Shown: positions 36,932 through 46,321, counted from the first letter of the stretch. The stretch: 64,000 bases of DNA from Candidatus Uhrbacteria bacterium (GCA_020850575.1 JADZEJ010000003.1:1-64000); one strand, 5' to 3'. Notes: generated by a model not told the origin, from the sequence alone. Made by a program: numbers and translations.

Positions 36932-38008
36932 ATGTCTTTACCAACCGTCGATGTTATCACCGTTCTCTGGAAGAGTCGGTCTTTTTTACCCACACTATTC
37001 GAAGGATTGGTCGCTACGGATTACCCTCACGAGCAATGGCGTGTACATATTGTTGACAATAATCCGGGAGACGGATCACTGGATGAAGTTCGCCACCAAA
37101 TGGAACGTTTCAAAGGATCGCTTCCTGAAATCATCATCCATGAGCCTGGTAAAAATACTGGATTTTCCGGGGGGAATAATATCGCTATTCGTCAAGCGAT
37201 CGCAGAAGGACGTGACTGCGTGTATTTACATAATCACGATGCTCAATTTGAAGCCAGTGCCTTACGTGAAGCGGTAGAAGCTTGGATCACTGAAAAAAAT
37301 GTTGGTTCGGTTCAGTCCTTATTGGTATTGGCGCAAAAACCCGATGAAGTAAATTCAAGTGGAAATGCCATTCACTATATAGGTTTTGGCTATGCAGCAG
37401 ACTATCATGTTCCTCGCAATGCGATTCCGTTAGATATAAAAGAGATTGCATATGGATCAGGTGCTGCCGTGTTAATACCCACCAAAGTTTTAAAAGAAGT
37501 TGGTTTATTGGACGAAACCTTGTGGTTGTATCACGAAGATTTGGATTTAGGATGGCGTATTTTGCTGGCAGGATATCGGAATATTATGGCGCCAAAAAGT
37601 GTCGTTCGCCATCGATATGAATTTTCTCGTTCAATGGCAAAGTGGTTTTGGATGGAGCGGAATCGTGATGCCGTTATGTTAAAAAATTATCGTTTGGGTA
37701 CGATATTTTTATTGGTACCGCAAATCATTTGTGCTGATATTGGTTTACTCGCATTTGCCATAAAAGGGGGTTGGTGGCGTGAAAAACTTCGTGCAAGTTA
37801 TTGGTTATTCAAATGGTCAACATGGAAATATATCTTTGAAAATCGTAAGAAAATTGCAACCTTACGTAAGGTTGGTGATGCAGAAATTTTAAAACGGTTT
37901 ACACCTTTTATTTCCTATCAAGATATTGAAAGTAAAATTGTGAAAAAATTTCTTAATCCAATTTGGGAAGTATCTTTTAGAATATTAAAAGTATTCGTAA
38001 TTTGGTAA
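36932..38008 (+). CDS. GT2-family glycosyltransferase (rhamnosyltransferase-like)
   Basis: A 358-residue GT-A enzyme of the WbbL type: VDVITVLWKSRSFLPTLFEG, HIVDNNPGDGSLDEVRH, NTGFSGGNNIAIRQA and YHEDLDLGWRILLAGYRNI. The HNHDAQF segment stands where the metal-binding DxD is expected. Hydrophobic stretches near residues 250-285 may associate it with the membrane. It starts 22 bases after the DUF2304 gene and is followed 7 bases later by a GT4 gene. It probably transfers rhamnose or a similar deoxy-sugar. Confidence 0.87.
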   Translation: MSLPTVDVITVLWKSRSFLPTLFEGLVATDYPHEQWRVHIVDNNPGDGSLDEVRHQMERFKGSLPEIIIHEPGKNTGFSGGNNIAIRQAIAEGRDCVYLHNHDAQFEASALREAVEAWITEKNVGSVQSLLVLAQKPDEVNSSGNAIHYIGFGYAADYHVPRNAIPLDIKEIAYGSGAAVLIPTKVLKEVGLLDETLWLYHEDLDLGWRILLAGYRNIMAPKSVVRHRYEFSRSMAKWFWMERNRDAVMLKNYRLGTIFLLVPQIICADIGLLAFAIKGGWWREKLRASYWLFKWSTWKYIFENRKKIATLRKVGDAEILKRFTPFISYQDIESKIVKKFLNPIWEVSFRILKVFVIW

Positions 38009-38015
38009 ATTAAAT

Positions 38016-39128
38016 ATGCGCATTATTCATCTAGCCTGCGTTGCACCGCCTGTTATCGGAGGTATAGGACGTGTTGCTTATGAAGAAGTCGTTCGTCTGC
38101 AAGCTCAGAAAAATGATGCAATGTTGTTCGCCCCTCACGGAGAAGATGGGCGCAGCATTCGACGTCTACCGACTTGGATGAGCGTTGGAAATGCCTGTAT
38201 TCCGAATCTGAAAAAACTAGAAAGTTTGCTAGTGAATGCTGATATCGTACATTTGCATTATCCATTTTATGGTACGGATGGGTATATCTCACGTTTGCGA
38301 CGACAGGGAAAAATTAAAAAACTCGTTATCACTCTGCATATGGATGCGATTGCAGATAATTGGAAAGGTTGTATTTTTGATCTACATAGAATGCTTCTTC
38401 AAAAGAGAGCGCTGCAAGCGGCTGATGTGTTAATTTGCGGTTCATTGGATTATCTTGCGAACGCGTCATACGCGTATCTCTTGCACGATCCACGTTTGAA
38501 GGAAATACCATTTGGCGTTGATACGGAAAGATTCACACCAGACCCAATAAATAAAAAACGTTTTAAATTACCCGATGAGGTAAAGACAATTGGTTTCATT
38601 GGTGGGATGGATCAAGCGCATGCTTTTAAAGGCATAGACATTTTGTTGCGTGCTGTAGCTCGTTTACCCGCAAATATTCATGCACAGCTAACAGGTTCTG
38701 GATCATTACAAGCTTCATATGAAACGCTTGCAAAAGAACTAGGTATCAGTGAACGTTGTCATTTTCTTGGAAGAGCGACTGATGATGAGTTGGTGTATCG
38801 GTATCGTTCGATGGATGTATGCGCTTTTCCTTCGATTTCCTCGGCCGAAGCATTTGGTCTTGTTGCACTCGAAGCACAGGCGTGTGGAATTCCCGTTGTA
38901 GCATCAGATTTGCCCGGAGTAAGAACGGTAGTCAAAGACAAGCAAACAGGATTCCTTGTGCCGGTGAAAGATGTCGAAGAAGTAGCCGCGCACATACGAT
39001 TGCTACTTGAAAATACAGAAATGCGTCACTCTTTTGGAATCGCTGCACGTGATCACGTTGTGCAAAATTTTTCTTGGGATGCGCACATGACAAAACTCAT
39101 GCAAATGTATCGTCAGTTGATTGCATAA
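38016..39128 (+). CDS. GT4-family glycosyltransferase
   Basis: A 370-residue GT-B enzyme: RIIHLACVAPPVIGGIGRVAYE at the start, IPFGVDTERFTPDP at the domain junction, and EX7E as EAFGLVALE, followed by CGIPVVASDLPGVRTVV. Length and motif order are typical. It is 7 bases after the GT2 gene and 2 bases before the next GT4 gene, so it is translated from the same transcript. Sugar specificity unknown. Confidence 0.9.
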   Translation: MRIIHLACVAPPVIGGIGRVAYEEVVRLQAQKNDAMLFAPHGEDGRSIRRLPTWMSVGNACIPNLKKLESLLVNADIVHLHYPFYGTDGYISRLRRQGKIKKLVITLHMDAIADNWKGCIFDLHRMLLQKRALQAADVLICGSLDYLANASYAYLLHDPRLKEIPFGVDTERFTPDPINKKRFKLPDEVKTIGFIGGMDQAHAFKGIDILLRAVARLPANIHAQLTGSGSLQASYETLAKELGISERCHFLGRATDDELVYRYRSMDVCAFPSISSAEAFGLVALEAQACGIPVVASDLPGVRTVVKDKQTGFLVPVKDVEEVAAHIRLLLENTEMRHSFGIAARDHVVQNFSWDAHMTKLMQMYRQLIA

Positions 39129-39130
39129 GT

Positions 39131-40198
39131 ATGCGTATCGCAATTTTGACTAATGCCATAGATGAGAAAGATGGTGGAGCTGGTCGCATCGCTGCACTTG
39201 GAGTACAGGGTTTGAAAGATCGTGGACACGAAGTTCGTACATGGGGACCAAAGCCATGGTTTGTACATCGTGCATCTTTACCTGTTTTGTACCGACTATT
39301 TGAACATATACGTGACCTCGCTGCTTGGAAAGAAACAGGAAAAGAAATCAAAGACTGGAAGCCTGATATTTTATTGACACATAACCTTACTGGTTGTGGG
39401 TTCGGAACACCGAAAGGTGTTCAAGCTTCCGGTATCCCATGGATTCACATTATTCATGATGTTCAGCTTGTCGAACCATCTGGGCAAATAGCATTCCAAG
39501 AAACAAAATATTTTTTTAAATTAGCCTGGAGATATTTTTGGTCAGAATTACGTAAGTTTGTTTTCGGTACACCAAATATCGTAATCTCACCAACCAGATG
39601 GTTAGTTGATTTTTATAAAAATTGGGGCTGGTTTAAAAAAAGCAGTATTCGTATAATTCCAAATCCGGCACCAGAATGTAAGCCTGTGGAAACGCATCAA
39701 CCGGGAACGATTTTATATGTTGGACGTCTTGAATCAGATAAAGGTTTTGACGATATTCTAAAGGCTTGGTTAAACATAACTTCATCGGATGCAAAATTAA
39801 TTTGTATCGGTCAAGGTTCATTACAAAAAAAAGCTGAGTCAATGCACGACACAAGAATAAAATTTCTGGGTCAATTATCTTCTGATCAGGTGCTTGAAGT
39901 AATGACGCAAATAGCCGTCGTAGTAGTACCATCAAAGATAATTGAGAATCAACCAACGGTTATTTTAGAAGCATTGGCAAGCGGCTGTGAGGTGGTGGCA
40001 AGTAATCTTGGTGGTATTCCGGAAACGCTGAACGGTCAAGGATATTTGTTTTCACCGGGTGATATTCAAGAACTTGCACGAATCTTAAACGAAGTATTGA
40101 TGAAAAAAAAGAAAACATCTGATAAAAAACTTTCGAGAGTTCACGAGTTTAGTAACTATATTGATCAATTGGAAGCGGCTTTGAGAGAAAAACGGTAG
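39131..40198 (+). CDS. GT4-family glycosyltransferase
   Basis: The ATG at 39131, 2 bases after the upstream stop, gives MRIAILTNAIDEKDGGAGRI, a standard GT4 start; the frame runs back to 39074 inside the previous gene. The mature length is 355 residues. Donor-domain features are ILYVGRLESDKGFDDILKAW and EX7E as ENQPTVILE, then SGCEVVASNLGGIPE. The end overlaps the convergent membrane protein gene by 34 bases. It closes the plus-strand glycosyltransferase run. Confidence 0.9.
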   Translation: MRIAILTNAIDEKDGGAGRIAALGVQGLKDRGHEVRTWGPKPWFVHRASLPVLYRLFEHIRDLAAWKETGKEIKDWKPDILLTHNLTGCGFGTPKGVQASGIPWIHIIHDVQLVEPSGQIAFQETKYFFKLAWRYFWSELRKFVFGTPNIVISPTRWLVDFYKNWGWFKKSSIRIIPNPAPECKPVETHQPGTILYVGRLESDKGFDDILKAWLNITSSDAKLICIGQGSLQKKAESMHDTRIKFLGQLSSDQVLEVMTQIAVVVVPSKIIENQPTVILEALASGCEVVASNLGGIPETLNGQGYLFSPGDIQELARILNEVLMKKKKTSDKKLSRVHEFSNYIDQLEAALREKR

Positions 40199-42318
40199 AC
40201 ATCAACACTTGCGCCAATACCGCGTTCGGGATTCCCAAAAGTCCAGTGATCTTGAGCGATTGCACGTAATGCTTCATTGAGAATTGTCGCATTCCACCAA
40301 TAATCATTAATGATAACGTAAATCTCATCTGATTGTGTAAGTTGAGCGGCATCTTTGATCGGATAAAGAGTTTGGTCACGATATGTTAAGCGTAAAAACA
40401 ACTCATACAGTGGACCCCCGGTTGGAATCGGATAAAAGAAAATATCATTATTCGCATAACGCTTAAAACCAAGTTGTGAAACCGCAGCCGCGCTTACACT
40501 TTGATTTGAAAGTACGGCATACGGTGTTTTTCCGGCTTGCCGATCGATAAAACGTACGGCTTCCATGTCCGCCTGGCTCGTACTCCAACCGCGTCCGGTA
40601 ATCAAAGCATCATGTCGAGGTAAGGCATTGTAAATCATGGCTCCGGTTACACTCGCATAACTAAGAAGAACGATAAGACTTATAAAAATAGGTTGTACTC
40701 GCAATAAGCTGAGTCTTGAACCAATCCATGGAGCGGCAGCGGGTAAACAGAATAATACCCCAAGGGTAAAAACACGATCGGCATAATTTCCGCGTTCATA
40801 ATCTATCAAGAAGGCAAAATCTCCGGTTGATTTCAAAATGACGTAAGATACAAATAAACTGATTCCAATGATAAGTAGGCAAGCGATTGTACCTGAAGAG
40901 GGATTAGGTTCATCTTCTTTTTGTTTGCGTGCTTGTAGCCACGATAAAATACCACAAATAAGACATATTAGAGGGATGCTTGCTTGTACGAAAGAACTCC
41001 AAGCCGGCCAAATGACATAATAATTTGTAAAAGACGGAATGAGTTGCGTAAAGAGGTCTTTCCAGGGCTGAATGGTTGTCAGAAGAGAAAATTGCCAGTT
41101 GTCAGCGGTACCTTGCTTTATGCTTAAAAGATAAAACAGTACTGGGATGCTAAAACCGGCGAGAAGGGAGCTGCCTAAAAAAACAATACGACGAAACCAG
41201 GCATGAAAAATAGATGATGTTTTTGTTTCGCAAAAAATAATAGCTAAACTACCAAAGAAAAATGGTATCCCTGCCAACGGGTGCACAGCAATACTCCATA
41301 AACCAATACTGAGCGGGGCTAGCCAATGAATATAACGATTTTTTGTACCGAGACTTAAAAGCAATGCGGAAAAACCAAGAACATAAGAAAAAGATTGCGG
41401 AGTACTTGTAACAAATACCCCAATAGGGAGTAAGGCCAATGGAAAAAAACGATACGAAGAAATGTGAGATGAAATTAAGAAAAGAATGAAACTAAAACCT
41501 ATTGCCGTCGCCAGCGGTACTAACCAATGGTCAATCGTTGCCAGCGGTAGATCCGTTAAACGACTAAACCAGGTTGTAAAAACATATTGCCCAATATAAT
41601 AAAATGGTTTTGGTTGAAGGGTTCCGGTTGCAAGTAAGATTTTTTCTGAAGCTATGTGTAAAAAACCATCAAATCCAAAACCGATCCGATATATAAGTGA
41701 AGTAATCGCTGTAATCGAAAAGAGACTGATCGCATCAAGAAAAAAGATAACGAGCCGTCCAAGTTGGAATAATCGTGCACATAAACTGACAATATAAATA
41801 CAGGTAAAAGCAGCGATTGATCCGATAGGTAATAGCGGCCAAGGTGATCGAATCGAAAGTGTCGTTCCCGAACGCCACGCAGGTAACAAAATAGAAACGC
41901 TTAAAGCAATTGAAAGGAGAATAAGAAAAAGTGGGAGAAGTCCGTTTTTCCAATTTTTTTTCTCGGGATAATAATCTGCTTCATTTTTTTCTAAAAATAA
42001 ACAAAATAATTGAGCTAATCCAATACTAAAAATAAGACTCAAAGCATCGCTCGTTTTTCCCAATGATCCACCAAGATAGAACCAGGTGGTTTGACAAAGG
42101 GCGATAAAAGCAAGAAAAACCCAGCTTCCGGCAAACACGGCTGAAATAGATCCTGAACGTGTAAATAAGCGCTGTCCGAGCAATTGTCCGTGGAAGAGGA
42201 TGCTGAATAGCACCACAAAGTACATAACAAAAGGAACAGGGGATGGAAATATCGTTCCCAAGCCAGCAAGACCAATCATGATGACTCCGACCAAGATGTC
42301 CTTGATTTTGTCTCCCAT
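40165..42318 (-). CDS. Large polytopic membrane protein, GT-C-like
   Basis: A 717-residue protein with about 14 hydrophobic segments followed by a soluble C-terminal region of about 150 residues. A loop in the first half reads FDGFLHIASEKILLATGTLQ, with acidic and His residues like those of GT-C glycosyltransferases, and the soluble part resembles the periplasmic domain such enzymes often carry. No diagnostic motif was found, so the assignment is only a suggestion. It converges with the GT4 gene and is divergent from pgsA. Confidence 0.65.
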   Translation of the reverse strand: MGDKIKDILVGVIMIGLAGLGTIFPSPVPFVMYFVVLFSILFHGQLLGQRLFTRSGSISAVFAGSWVFLAFIALCQTTWFYLGGSLGKTSDALSLIFSIGLAQLFCLFLEKNEADYYPEKKNWKNGLLPLFLILLSIALSVSILLPAWRSGTTLSIRSPWPLLPIGSIAAFTCIYIVSLCARLFQLGRLVIFFLDAISLFSITAITSLIYRIGFGFDGFLHIASEKILLATGTLQPKPFYYIGQYVFTTWFSRLTDLPLATIDHWLVPLATAIGFSFILFLISSHISSYRFFPLALLPIGVFVTSTPQSFSYVLGFSALLLSLGTKNRYIHWLAPLSIGLWSIAVHPLAGIPFFFGSLAIIFCETKTSSIFHAWFRRIVFLGSSLLAGFSIPVLFYLLSIKQGTADNWQFSLLTTIQPWKDLFTQLIPSFTNYYVIWPAWSSFVQASIPLICLICGILSWLQARKQKEDEPNPSSGTIACLLIIGISLFVSYVILKSTGDFAFLIDYERGNYADRVFTLGVLFCLPAAAPWIGSRLSLLRVQPIFISLIVLLSYASVTGAMIYNALPRHDALITGRGWSTSQADMEAVRFIDRQAGKTPYAVLSNQSVSAAAVSQLGFKRYANNDIFFYPIPTGGPLYELFLRLTYRDQTLYPIKDAAQLTQSDEIYVIINDYWWNATILNEALRAIAQDHWTFGNPERGIGASVDVYRFSLKAASN

Positions 42319-42321
42319 ATC

Positions 42322-42327
42322 TATAAT
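42322..42327 (+). promoter_or_regulatory. Consensus -10 box for the pgsA-like gene
   Basis: A perfect TATAAT lies 22 bases upstream of the ATG at 42350. The best -35 candidate, TTGATT at 42302, is only 14 bases away, so the -35 is uncertain. Confidence 0.45.
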
Positions 42328-42349
42328 TATGGTAGCATGCCGTTATGAT

Positions 42350-42931
42350 ATGTTGATGACGAACGAGAATGTAAAGTTAACTATTTATGATCCAATCTTG
42401 GCTAAGACGATCTTGGTTTTGATTCCTCAATGGATTAAGCCAAATCATTTTACCATTGCAAGGATCTGTATAACACCTGGTGTTTTATATGCCATTTGGT
42501 CGGGAAATTGGACCTGGTCGATTTCACTTTTCTTACTGGCTGCAGCTACCGATTTTATCGACGGATCTTTAGCGAGAACGCGAAAGCAGATCACCATGTG
42601 GGGAACAATTGCGGATCCGGTGGCAGATAAGATACTTATTTCCACAGCTGTTATCGTTTTCGTCGCTCGCGAGATTAATCCAATTTTTTCATTGATTATT
42701 ATCACGCTAGAAATATTAATCAGTCTTACCAACTTGTATCGGAAATTGAATGGTTCAATGATTAGTGCGAATTGGGCGGGTAAAACCAAAATGTTTCTTC
42801 AGTGTGTCGGTGTATTAGGATTGTTTTGCGCAAAGTTGTTCGACATCGACTTATTTGTTCCTTTTTCAATTGGAACATTTTCCTTAGCGATTGTATTCGC
42901 AATCATTTCTCTTGTAACGTACGGATTTTAA
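42350..42931 (+). CDS. pgsA: CDP-alcohol phosphatidyltransferase (PgsA-like)
   Basis: A membrane enzyme of about 193 residues that exchanges CMP for an alcohol phosphate in phospholipid synthesis. The complete family signature DGx2ARx8Gx3Dx3D is present as DGSLAR, then G, TIADPVAD. The ATG at 42350 (or 42356) is chosen because the frame further upstream lies within the divergent membrane protein's coding region. Phosphatidylglycerophosphate synthase is most likely, but other CDP-alcohol transferases share the signature. The Mur ligase gene follows 10 bases later. Confidence 0.83.
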   Translation: MLMTNENVKLTIYDPILAKTILVLIPQWIKPNHFTIARICITPGVLYAIWSGNWTWSISLFLLAAATDFIDGSLARTRKQITMWGTIADPVADKILISTAVIVFVAREINPIFSLIIITLEILISLTNLYRKLNGSMISANWAGKTKMFLQCVGVLGLFCAKLFDIDLFVPFSIGTFSLAIVFAIISLVTYGF

Positions 42932-42941
42932 TGACACATGT

Positions 42942-44261
42942 ATGTTACATCGTTTAAAAAAAGTAATTCCTGATTGCGTATTAAATCAGTATCATCGCTT
43001 TTTATCTTGGTTCGCTGCCTTGATATACGGAAATCCTTCCAGAGAAGCGGTCGTGATCGGAGTAACCGGAACCAATGGAAAAACAACCGTCTCTTATTTG
43101 ATTGCAAAGGCACTTGAAGCCATGGGTGATCAAACGGGTTGTACTTCGACAGCCATCTTTAAAATAGGAAAATTAGAATGGTTAAATGATCGTAAAATGA
43201 CCATGCTTGGTCGTTTTCAATTACAAAAGCTGCTTAGGCGAATGGTTAACGAAGGTTGCAAATACATTGTTGTAGAAACATCATCACAAGGTATTTTGCA
43301 ATATCGTCATACGAATATTGAATATGATATATGTGTTTTTACCAATCTAACGCCTGAACACATCGAAGCGCATGGTGGGTTTGAAAATTATAAACAAGCG
43401 AAAATTGAATTATTTCGTCATCTTGCTCGTGGGTATCAGAAAAAAATTTTTGGAAAAGTCTGGAAAAAAACAGCCGTTCTAAATCGACTTGATGAACATG
43501 CGAACGCATTTGCACTACCTGGTCTGGAGTTGGCTTGGTATGGCATAGGTGAAGGACAAGGAATGAATGCACTTGATTTGAAAGATGAAGGTTGGGCGAC
43601 ATCATTCACGGTGAATGGAATACGCGGAAAAATTAATCTTCCCGGTAAAATGAATGTTGAAAATGCTATGGCTGCCATTGCGGTTGCTACAGTTTGCGAT
43701 TTTCCTTTGGCGGAAGTAATAAAAAAAGTGGGAATGGTTTCTGGTTTACCTGGTCGCTTTGAACGTATCGATGAAGGTCAGGATTTTACAGTCATTGTTG
43801 ATTATGCTCCTGAACCAGCTTCTCTAACTAAATTGTATGAAGCGGTTCAAAATATACCTCACGAGCGAATTATTCATGTATTTGGTTCTTGTGGTGGTGG
43901 ACGTGACATTGCACGTCGCCCGATTTTAGGTTCAATTGCTGCCAAACATGCTGATGAAGTATTCATTACGAATGAGGATCCATATGATGACGATCCACGT
44001 ATTATCATGGAACAGGTGGCTGAGGGGGCGCGTAAACAAGGAATAGCTCAAGAATATCTTCATATAATTTATGATCGAAAACAAGCGATTGAGCAGGCGA
44101 TTCAATCAGCAAAAACCGGAGACATAGTTTTATTGACAGGAAAAGGTTGTGAGCAAGCTATTATAGGCGTTGCGGGTTCAAAGCAAGCTTGGGATGAACG
44201 AGTAATAGCGCGTGAAGCTTTACGTACCCGTCTGTTATACTCAAAACATGTTTCATCTTGA
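42942..44261 (+). CDS. MurE-like Mur ligase lacking the N-terminal domain
   Basis: A 439-residue ATP-dependent amide ligase. The P-loop VTGTNGKTT is at about residue 42, whereas in standard MurE it lies past residue 100, so the UDP-binding first domain is missing. The central domain has VVETSSQGI and FTNLTPEHIEAHGGFENY, and the C-terminal domain GRFERIDEGQDFTVIVDYAPEP. The amino-acid-specificity box, DNPR or DNPA in usual MurE proteins, reads EDPY (ITNEDPYDDDP). It probably adds the third residue of the peptidoglycan stem, but the amino acid cannot be predicted. The PH-domain gene starts inside its 3' end. Confidence 0.8.
   Translation: MLHRLKKVIPDCVLNQYHRFLSWFAALIYGNPSREAVVIGVTGTNGKTTVSYLIAKALEAMGDQTGCTSTAIFKIGKLEWLNDRKMTMLGRFQLQKLLRRMVNEGCKYIVVETSSQGILQYRHTNIEYDICVFTNLTPEHIEAHGGFENYKQAKIELFRHLARGYQKKIFGKVWKKTAVLNRLDEHANAFALPGLELAWYGIGEGQGMNALDLKDEGWATSFTVNGIRGKINLPGKMNVENAMAAIAVATVCDFPLAEVIKKVGMVSGLPGRFERIDEGQDFTVIVDYAPEPASLTKLYEAVQNIPHERIIHVFGSCGGGRDIARRPILGSIAAKHADEVFITNEDPYDDDPRIIMEQVAEGARKQGIAQEYLHIIYDRKQAIEQAIQSAKTGDIVLLTGKGCEQAIIGVAGSKQAWDERVIAREALRTRLLYSKHVSS
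44233..44241 (+). promoter_or_regulatory. Extended -10 promoter element inside the Mur ligase gene
   Basis: TGTTATACT (TGn plus TATACT) ends 6 bases before the ATG at 44248, inside the 3' end of the Mur ligase gene. It could drive a leaderless transcript of the PH-domain gene. Confidence 0.45.
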
Positions 44262-44910
44262 AGATGTCCTACAGCTAAAGGAAGGGGAAAATGTCGTGCG
44301 CCTCACTCGACGCCATGTGCTTACTCTTGCACCGGGACTTATTTTAGCGCTCATTTTGATCGTATTGCCATTTTTTTTGCTATTTCCACTTTTTAGTTTG
44401 GGTGTTCTTGGGGTAATGATGTTCGGTATTTCTGTTTTAATCGGTATCGGTATTGCCTATCGAACCTTTGTTCTATGGGATGCGGATGTTTTGCTAATGA
44501 CCACCCATCGTTTAGTGGATGTTGATCAAAAAGGGTTATTTACCAGAAATGTGACCGAAGCACAGATGCAAAACATTCAAGATGTTTCCTGGTCTAAAAA
44601 AGGCATTTGGGAAACCATTTTCCGGATGGGTTCAGTGAGTATCCAAACGGCTGGAGCTTCAAGTAATATAGAGGCGATCAAAGTTTCTGAACCTCAACGT
44701 TTGGCAGAATTTTTGAATGATATTCGTCATCAAACGGCACCTAAAAAAACCGTCATAGACCCAGAAAAATATGAAAAAATGAAAACCATTCAAACGATGT
44801 TGCAGCAGTTTTCGCTGGAAGAATTAGAACGTATCGAAACTATTTTGAAAGCACGGGAACGCCAGACAGTGACGGATGCTTTTATGGAAGACGCGAAAAA
44901 AACAACGTGA
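44248..44910 (+). CDS. Bacterial PH-domain membrane protein
   Basis: The start at 44248 gives MFHLEDVLQLKEGENVVRLT, which fits the family better than the in-frame ATG at 44212. The 220-residue protein has two membrane segments (about residues 30-75) and then a bPH2-like beta domain with LMTTHRLVDVDQKGLFTRNVTEAQMQNIQDV, the standard pattern of this family. Its C-terminal 60 residues form a charged helix. It overlaps the Mur ligase gene by 14 bases and leads into the FtsB-like gene. Role unknown; envelope-associated from context. Confidence 0.8.
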   Translation: MFHLEDVLQLKEGENVVRLTRRHVLTLAPGLILALILIVLPFFLLFPLFSLGVLGVMMFGISVLIGIGIAYRTFVLWDADVLLMTTHRLVDVDQKGLFTRNVTEAQMQNIQDVSWSKKGIWETIFRMGSVSIQTAGASSNIEAIKVSEPQRLAEFLNDIRHQTAPKKTVIDPEKYEKMKTIQTMLQQFSLEELERIETILKARERQTVTDAFMEDAKKTT

Positions 44911-44922
44911 TAATATACAAAT

Positions 44923-45348
44923 ATGCAAGCATCGTCCGTAAAGCCAAAATCATCACGCATACGATCAATGTTGCGTTGGCCGGCTTTTTTGGTAGCGAAT
45001 CTCGCACTTTTTGTTTTAGTTGGAGTTTCCACTGCACGCGAAACCTATCGCGGCTGGACAGTTGATCATGAAATTCAAACTCTCCAATCTCAAGCAACAG
45101 CGTTGGAAGCTCGTAAATTAAAGCTAGCCGAATTAGCTAGTGGCATTTCTTCTCCGGAACAGGTAGAGTTGGAAGCACGAACGAGACTGGGCTGGAAAAA
45201 ACCGGGTGAACAAGTCATTGTATTGACTGGGTACGAACCAAATACCGCCTTAAATGAGCCGGAAACCGTCGTTCTGCCTCCCGAGCCGCCCCCGGTTTCA
45301 ATCCCGCATGCTTGGTTTAATTATTTTTTTCATTCTAAAACGAAATAA
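44923..45348 (+). CDS. FtsB/DivIC-like septum formation protein
   Basis: A 141-residue bitopic protein: a cytoplasmic basic N-terminus, one membrane segment (PAFLVANLALFVLVGV), a coiled coil (DHEIQTLQSQATALEARKLKLAEL) and the family-typical EARTRLGWKKPGEQVIVL region. FtsB/DivIC joins FtsL and FtsQ/DivIB at the division site. The C-terminal tail is Pro/Glu-rich. It lies 12 bases after the PH-domain gene and 10 before the SurA-N-like gene, in an envelope/division operon. Confidence 0.82.
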   Translation: MQASSVKPKSSRIRSMLRWPAFLVANLALFVLVGVSTARETYRGWTVDHEIQTLQSQATALEARKLKLAELASGISSPEQVELEARTRLGWKKPGEQVIVLTGYEPNTALNEPETVVLPPEPPPVSIPHAWFNYFFHSKTK

Positions 45349-45358
45349 TTCCTAATCT

Positions 45359-45976
45359 ATGAATAAACCTTCAAATAAAAATTTGGCAATTTTTGGTGGA
45401 ATCGGACTCTTTTTTATTGCAACTTTCTTCGTTGCCTGTTTAGCGAAAGGTGTTTATCTAGATCGAAGTGATTCAAAATTTGTACGCACTTTCGGTTCTT
45501 GGCTACCTGCGGCAAAGATTGATGGCGAAAAGATCTCGTATGGAGAAGTCTTACAAACACGAGATACATTAAAAACATATTTAAAGAGTGATGCGGCTAA
45601 AGCGCAAGGATTTGCTCAAGATCTAACACCAGATCTTGAAAAGAAAGCAACAGTTGAACGTTTGATTCGTGATCGTATCGTTGAAGGTCTGGCTCGTGAA
45701 AAGAAAATCGAATTGAATGGAGCAGATATTCAAGCGGAATATGAAAAAATGATTTTAGCTGCCAGTACGACAATGCCAAACGTCAGTGAATTTCTCTCAA
45801 AGAGCTTTGGTTGGAATGAAGAAGATTTTCGTAAGAATGTCGTACGCCCAGCTTTACTTGAAAATCGCGTTTCCATGACTTACGGAACATCAACTGAGGA
45901 GCAAATTATGGGTTTTCAGCAAGATGTGGAGAATCGCATGAAATCTGACAAAATTAAAATTTACCTCAAATATTAA
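45359..45976 (+). CDS. SurA-N-like membrane-anchored chaperone-domain protein
   Basis: A 205-residue protein with one N-terminal membrane anchor (LAIFGGIGLFFIATFFVACL) and a periplasmic helical domain. The segment AAKIDGEKISYGEV is the conserved start of SurA/PpiD/PrsA N-terminal chaperone domains, and ATVERLIRDRIVEGLAREKKIELNGADI continues that fold. No parvulin isomerase domain follows, so only the substrate-binding part is present. It probably helps fold exported proteins. The tRNA pair follows about 65 bases later. Confidence 0.7.
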   Translation: MNKPSNKNLAIFGGIGLFFIATFFVACLAKGVYLDRSDSKFVRTFGSWLPAAKIDGEKISYGEVLQTRDTLKTYLKSDAAKAQGFAQDLTPDLEKKATVERLIRDRIVEGLAREKKIELNGADIQAEYEKMILAASTTMPNVSEFLSKSFGWNEEDFRKNVVRPALLENRVSMTYGTSTEEQIMGFQQDVENRMKSDKIKIYLKY

Positions 45977-46041
45977 AAACGTCTTCTCGCCGAAGTATTC
46001 TCAGTTTTTTAGCCTTTTGGAGTCTTTCCAATAAGGCACAT

Positions 46042-46116
46042 GCGGGTATCGTATAGTGGCTATTATGTGGCCTTCCCAAGGCTAAGAGAGGGGTTCGATT
46101 CCCCTTACCCGCTCCA
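46042..46116 (+). tRNA. tRNA-Gly (anticodon CCC)
   Basis: A complete cloverleaf: acceptor arm GCGGGTA/TACCCGC, anticodon loop TTCCCAA, T arm AGGGG-TTCGATT-CCCCT, discriminator T and an encoded CCA end. Confidence 0.9.
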
Positions 46117-46242
46117 GAATGAGATTTTAGTCGGAAATAGTAAAGAATGAATGGTATAAGCATACCCTTGCCTGATTTTTTTCATTTTGCCTCTTGCTCA
46201 AAAGAAGAAGAGTTGATAATCTCCATCCGCATTTAATAATAA

Positions 46243-46318
46243 GCCAATTTAGCTCAGTTGGTAGAGCAATGCTTTCGTAAAGCAGAGGTCCCGGGTTCGA
46301 CTCCCGGAATTGGCTCCA
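46243..46318 (+). tRNA. tRNA-Thr (anticodon CGT)
   Basis: A complete cloverleaf: acceptor arm GCCAATT/AATTGGC, D arm with AGCTCAGTTGGTAGAGC, anticodon loop TTCGTAA, T arm CCGGG-TTCGACT-CCCGG and an encoded CCA end. A rho-independent terminator follows. Confidence 0.92.
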
Positions 46319-46321
46319 TGC

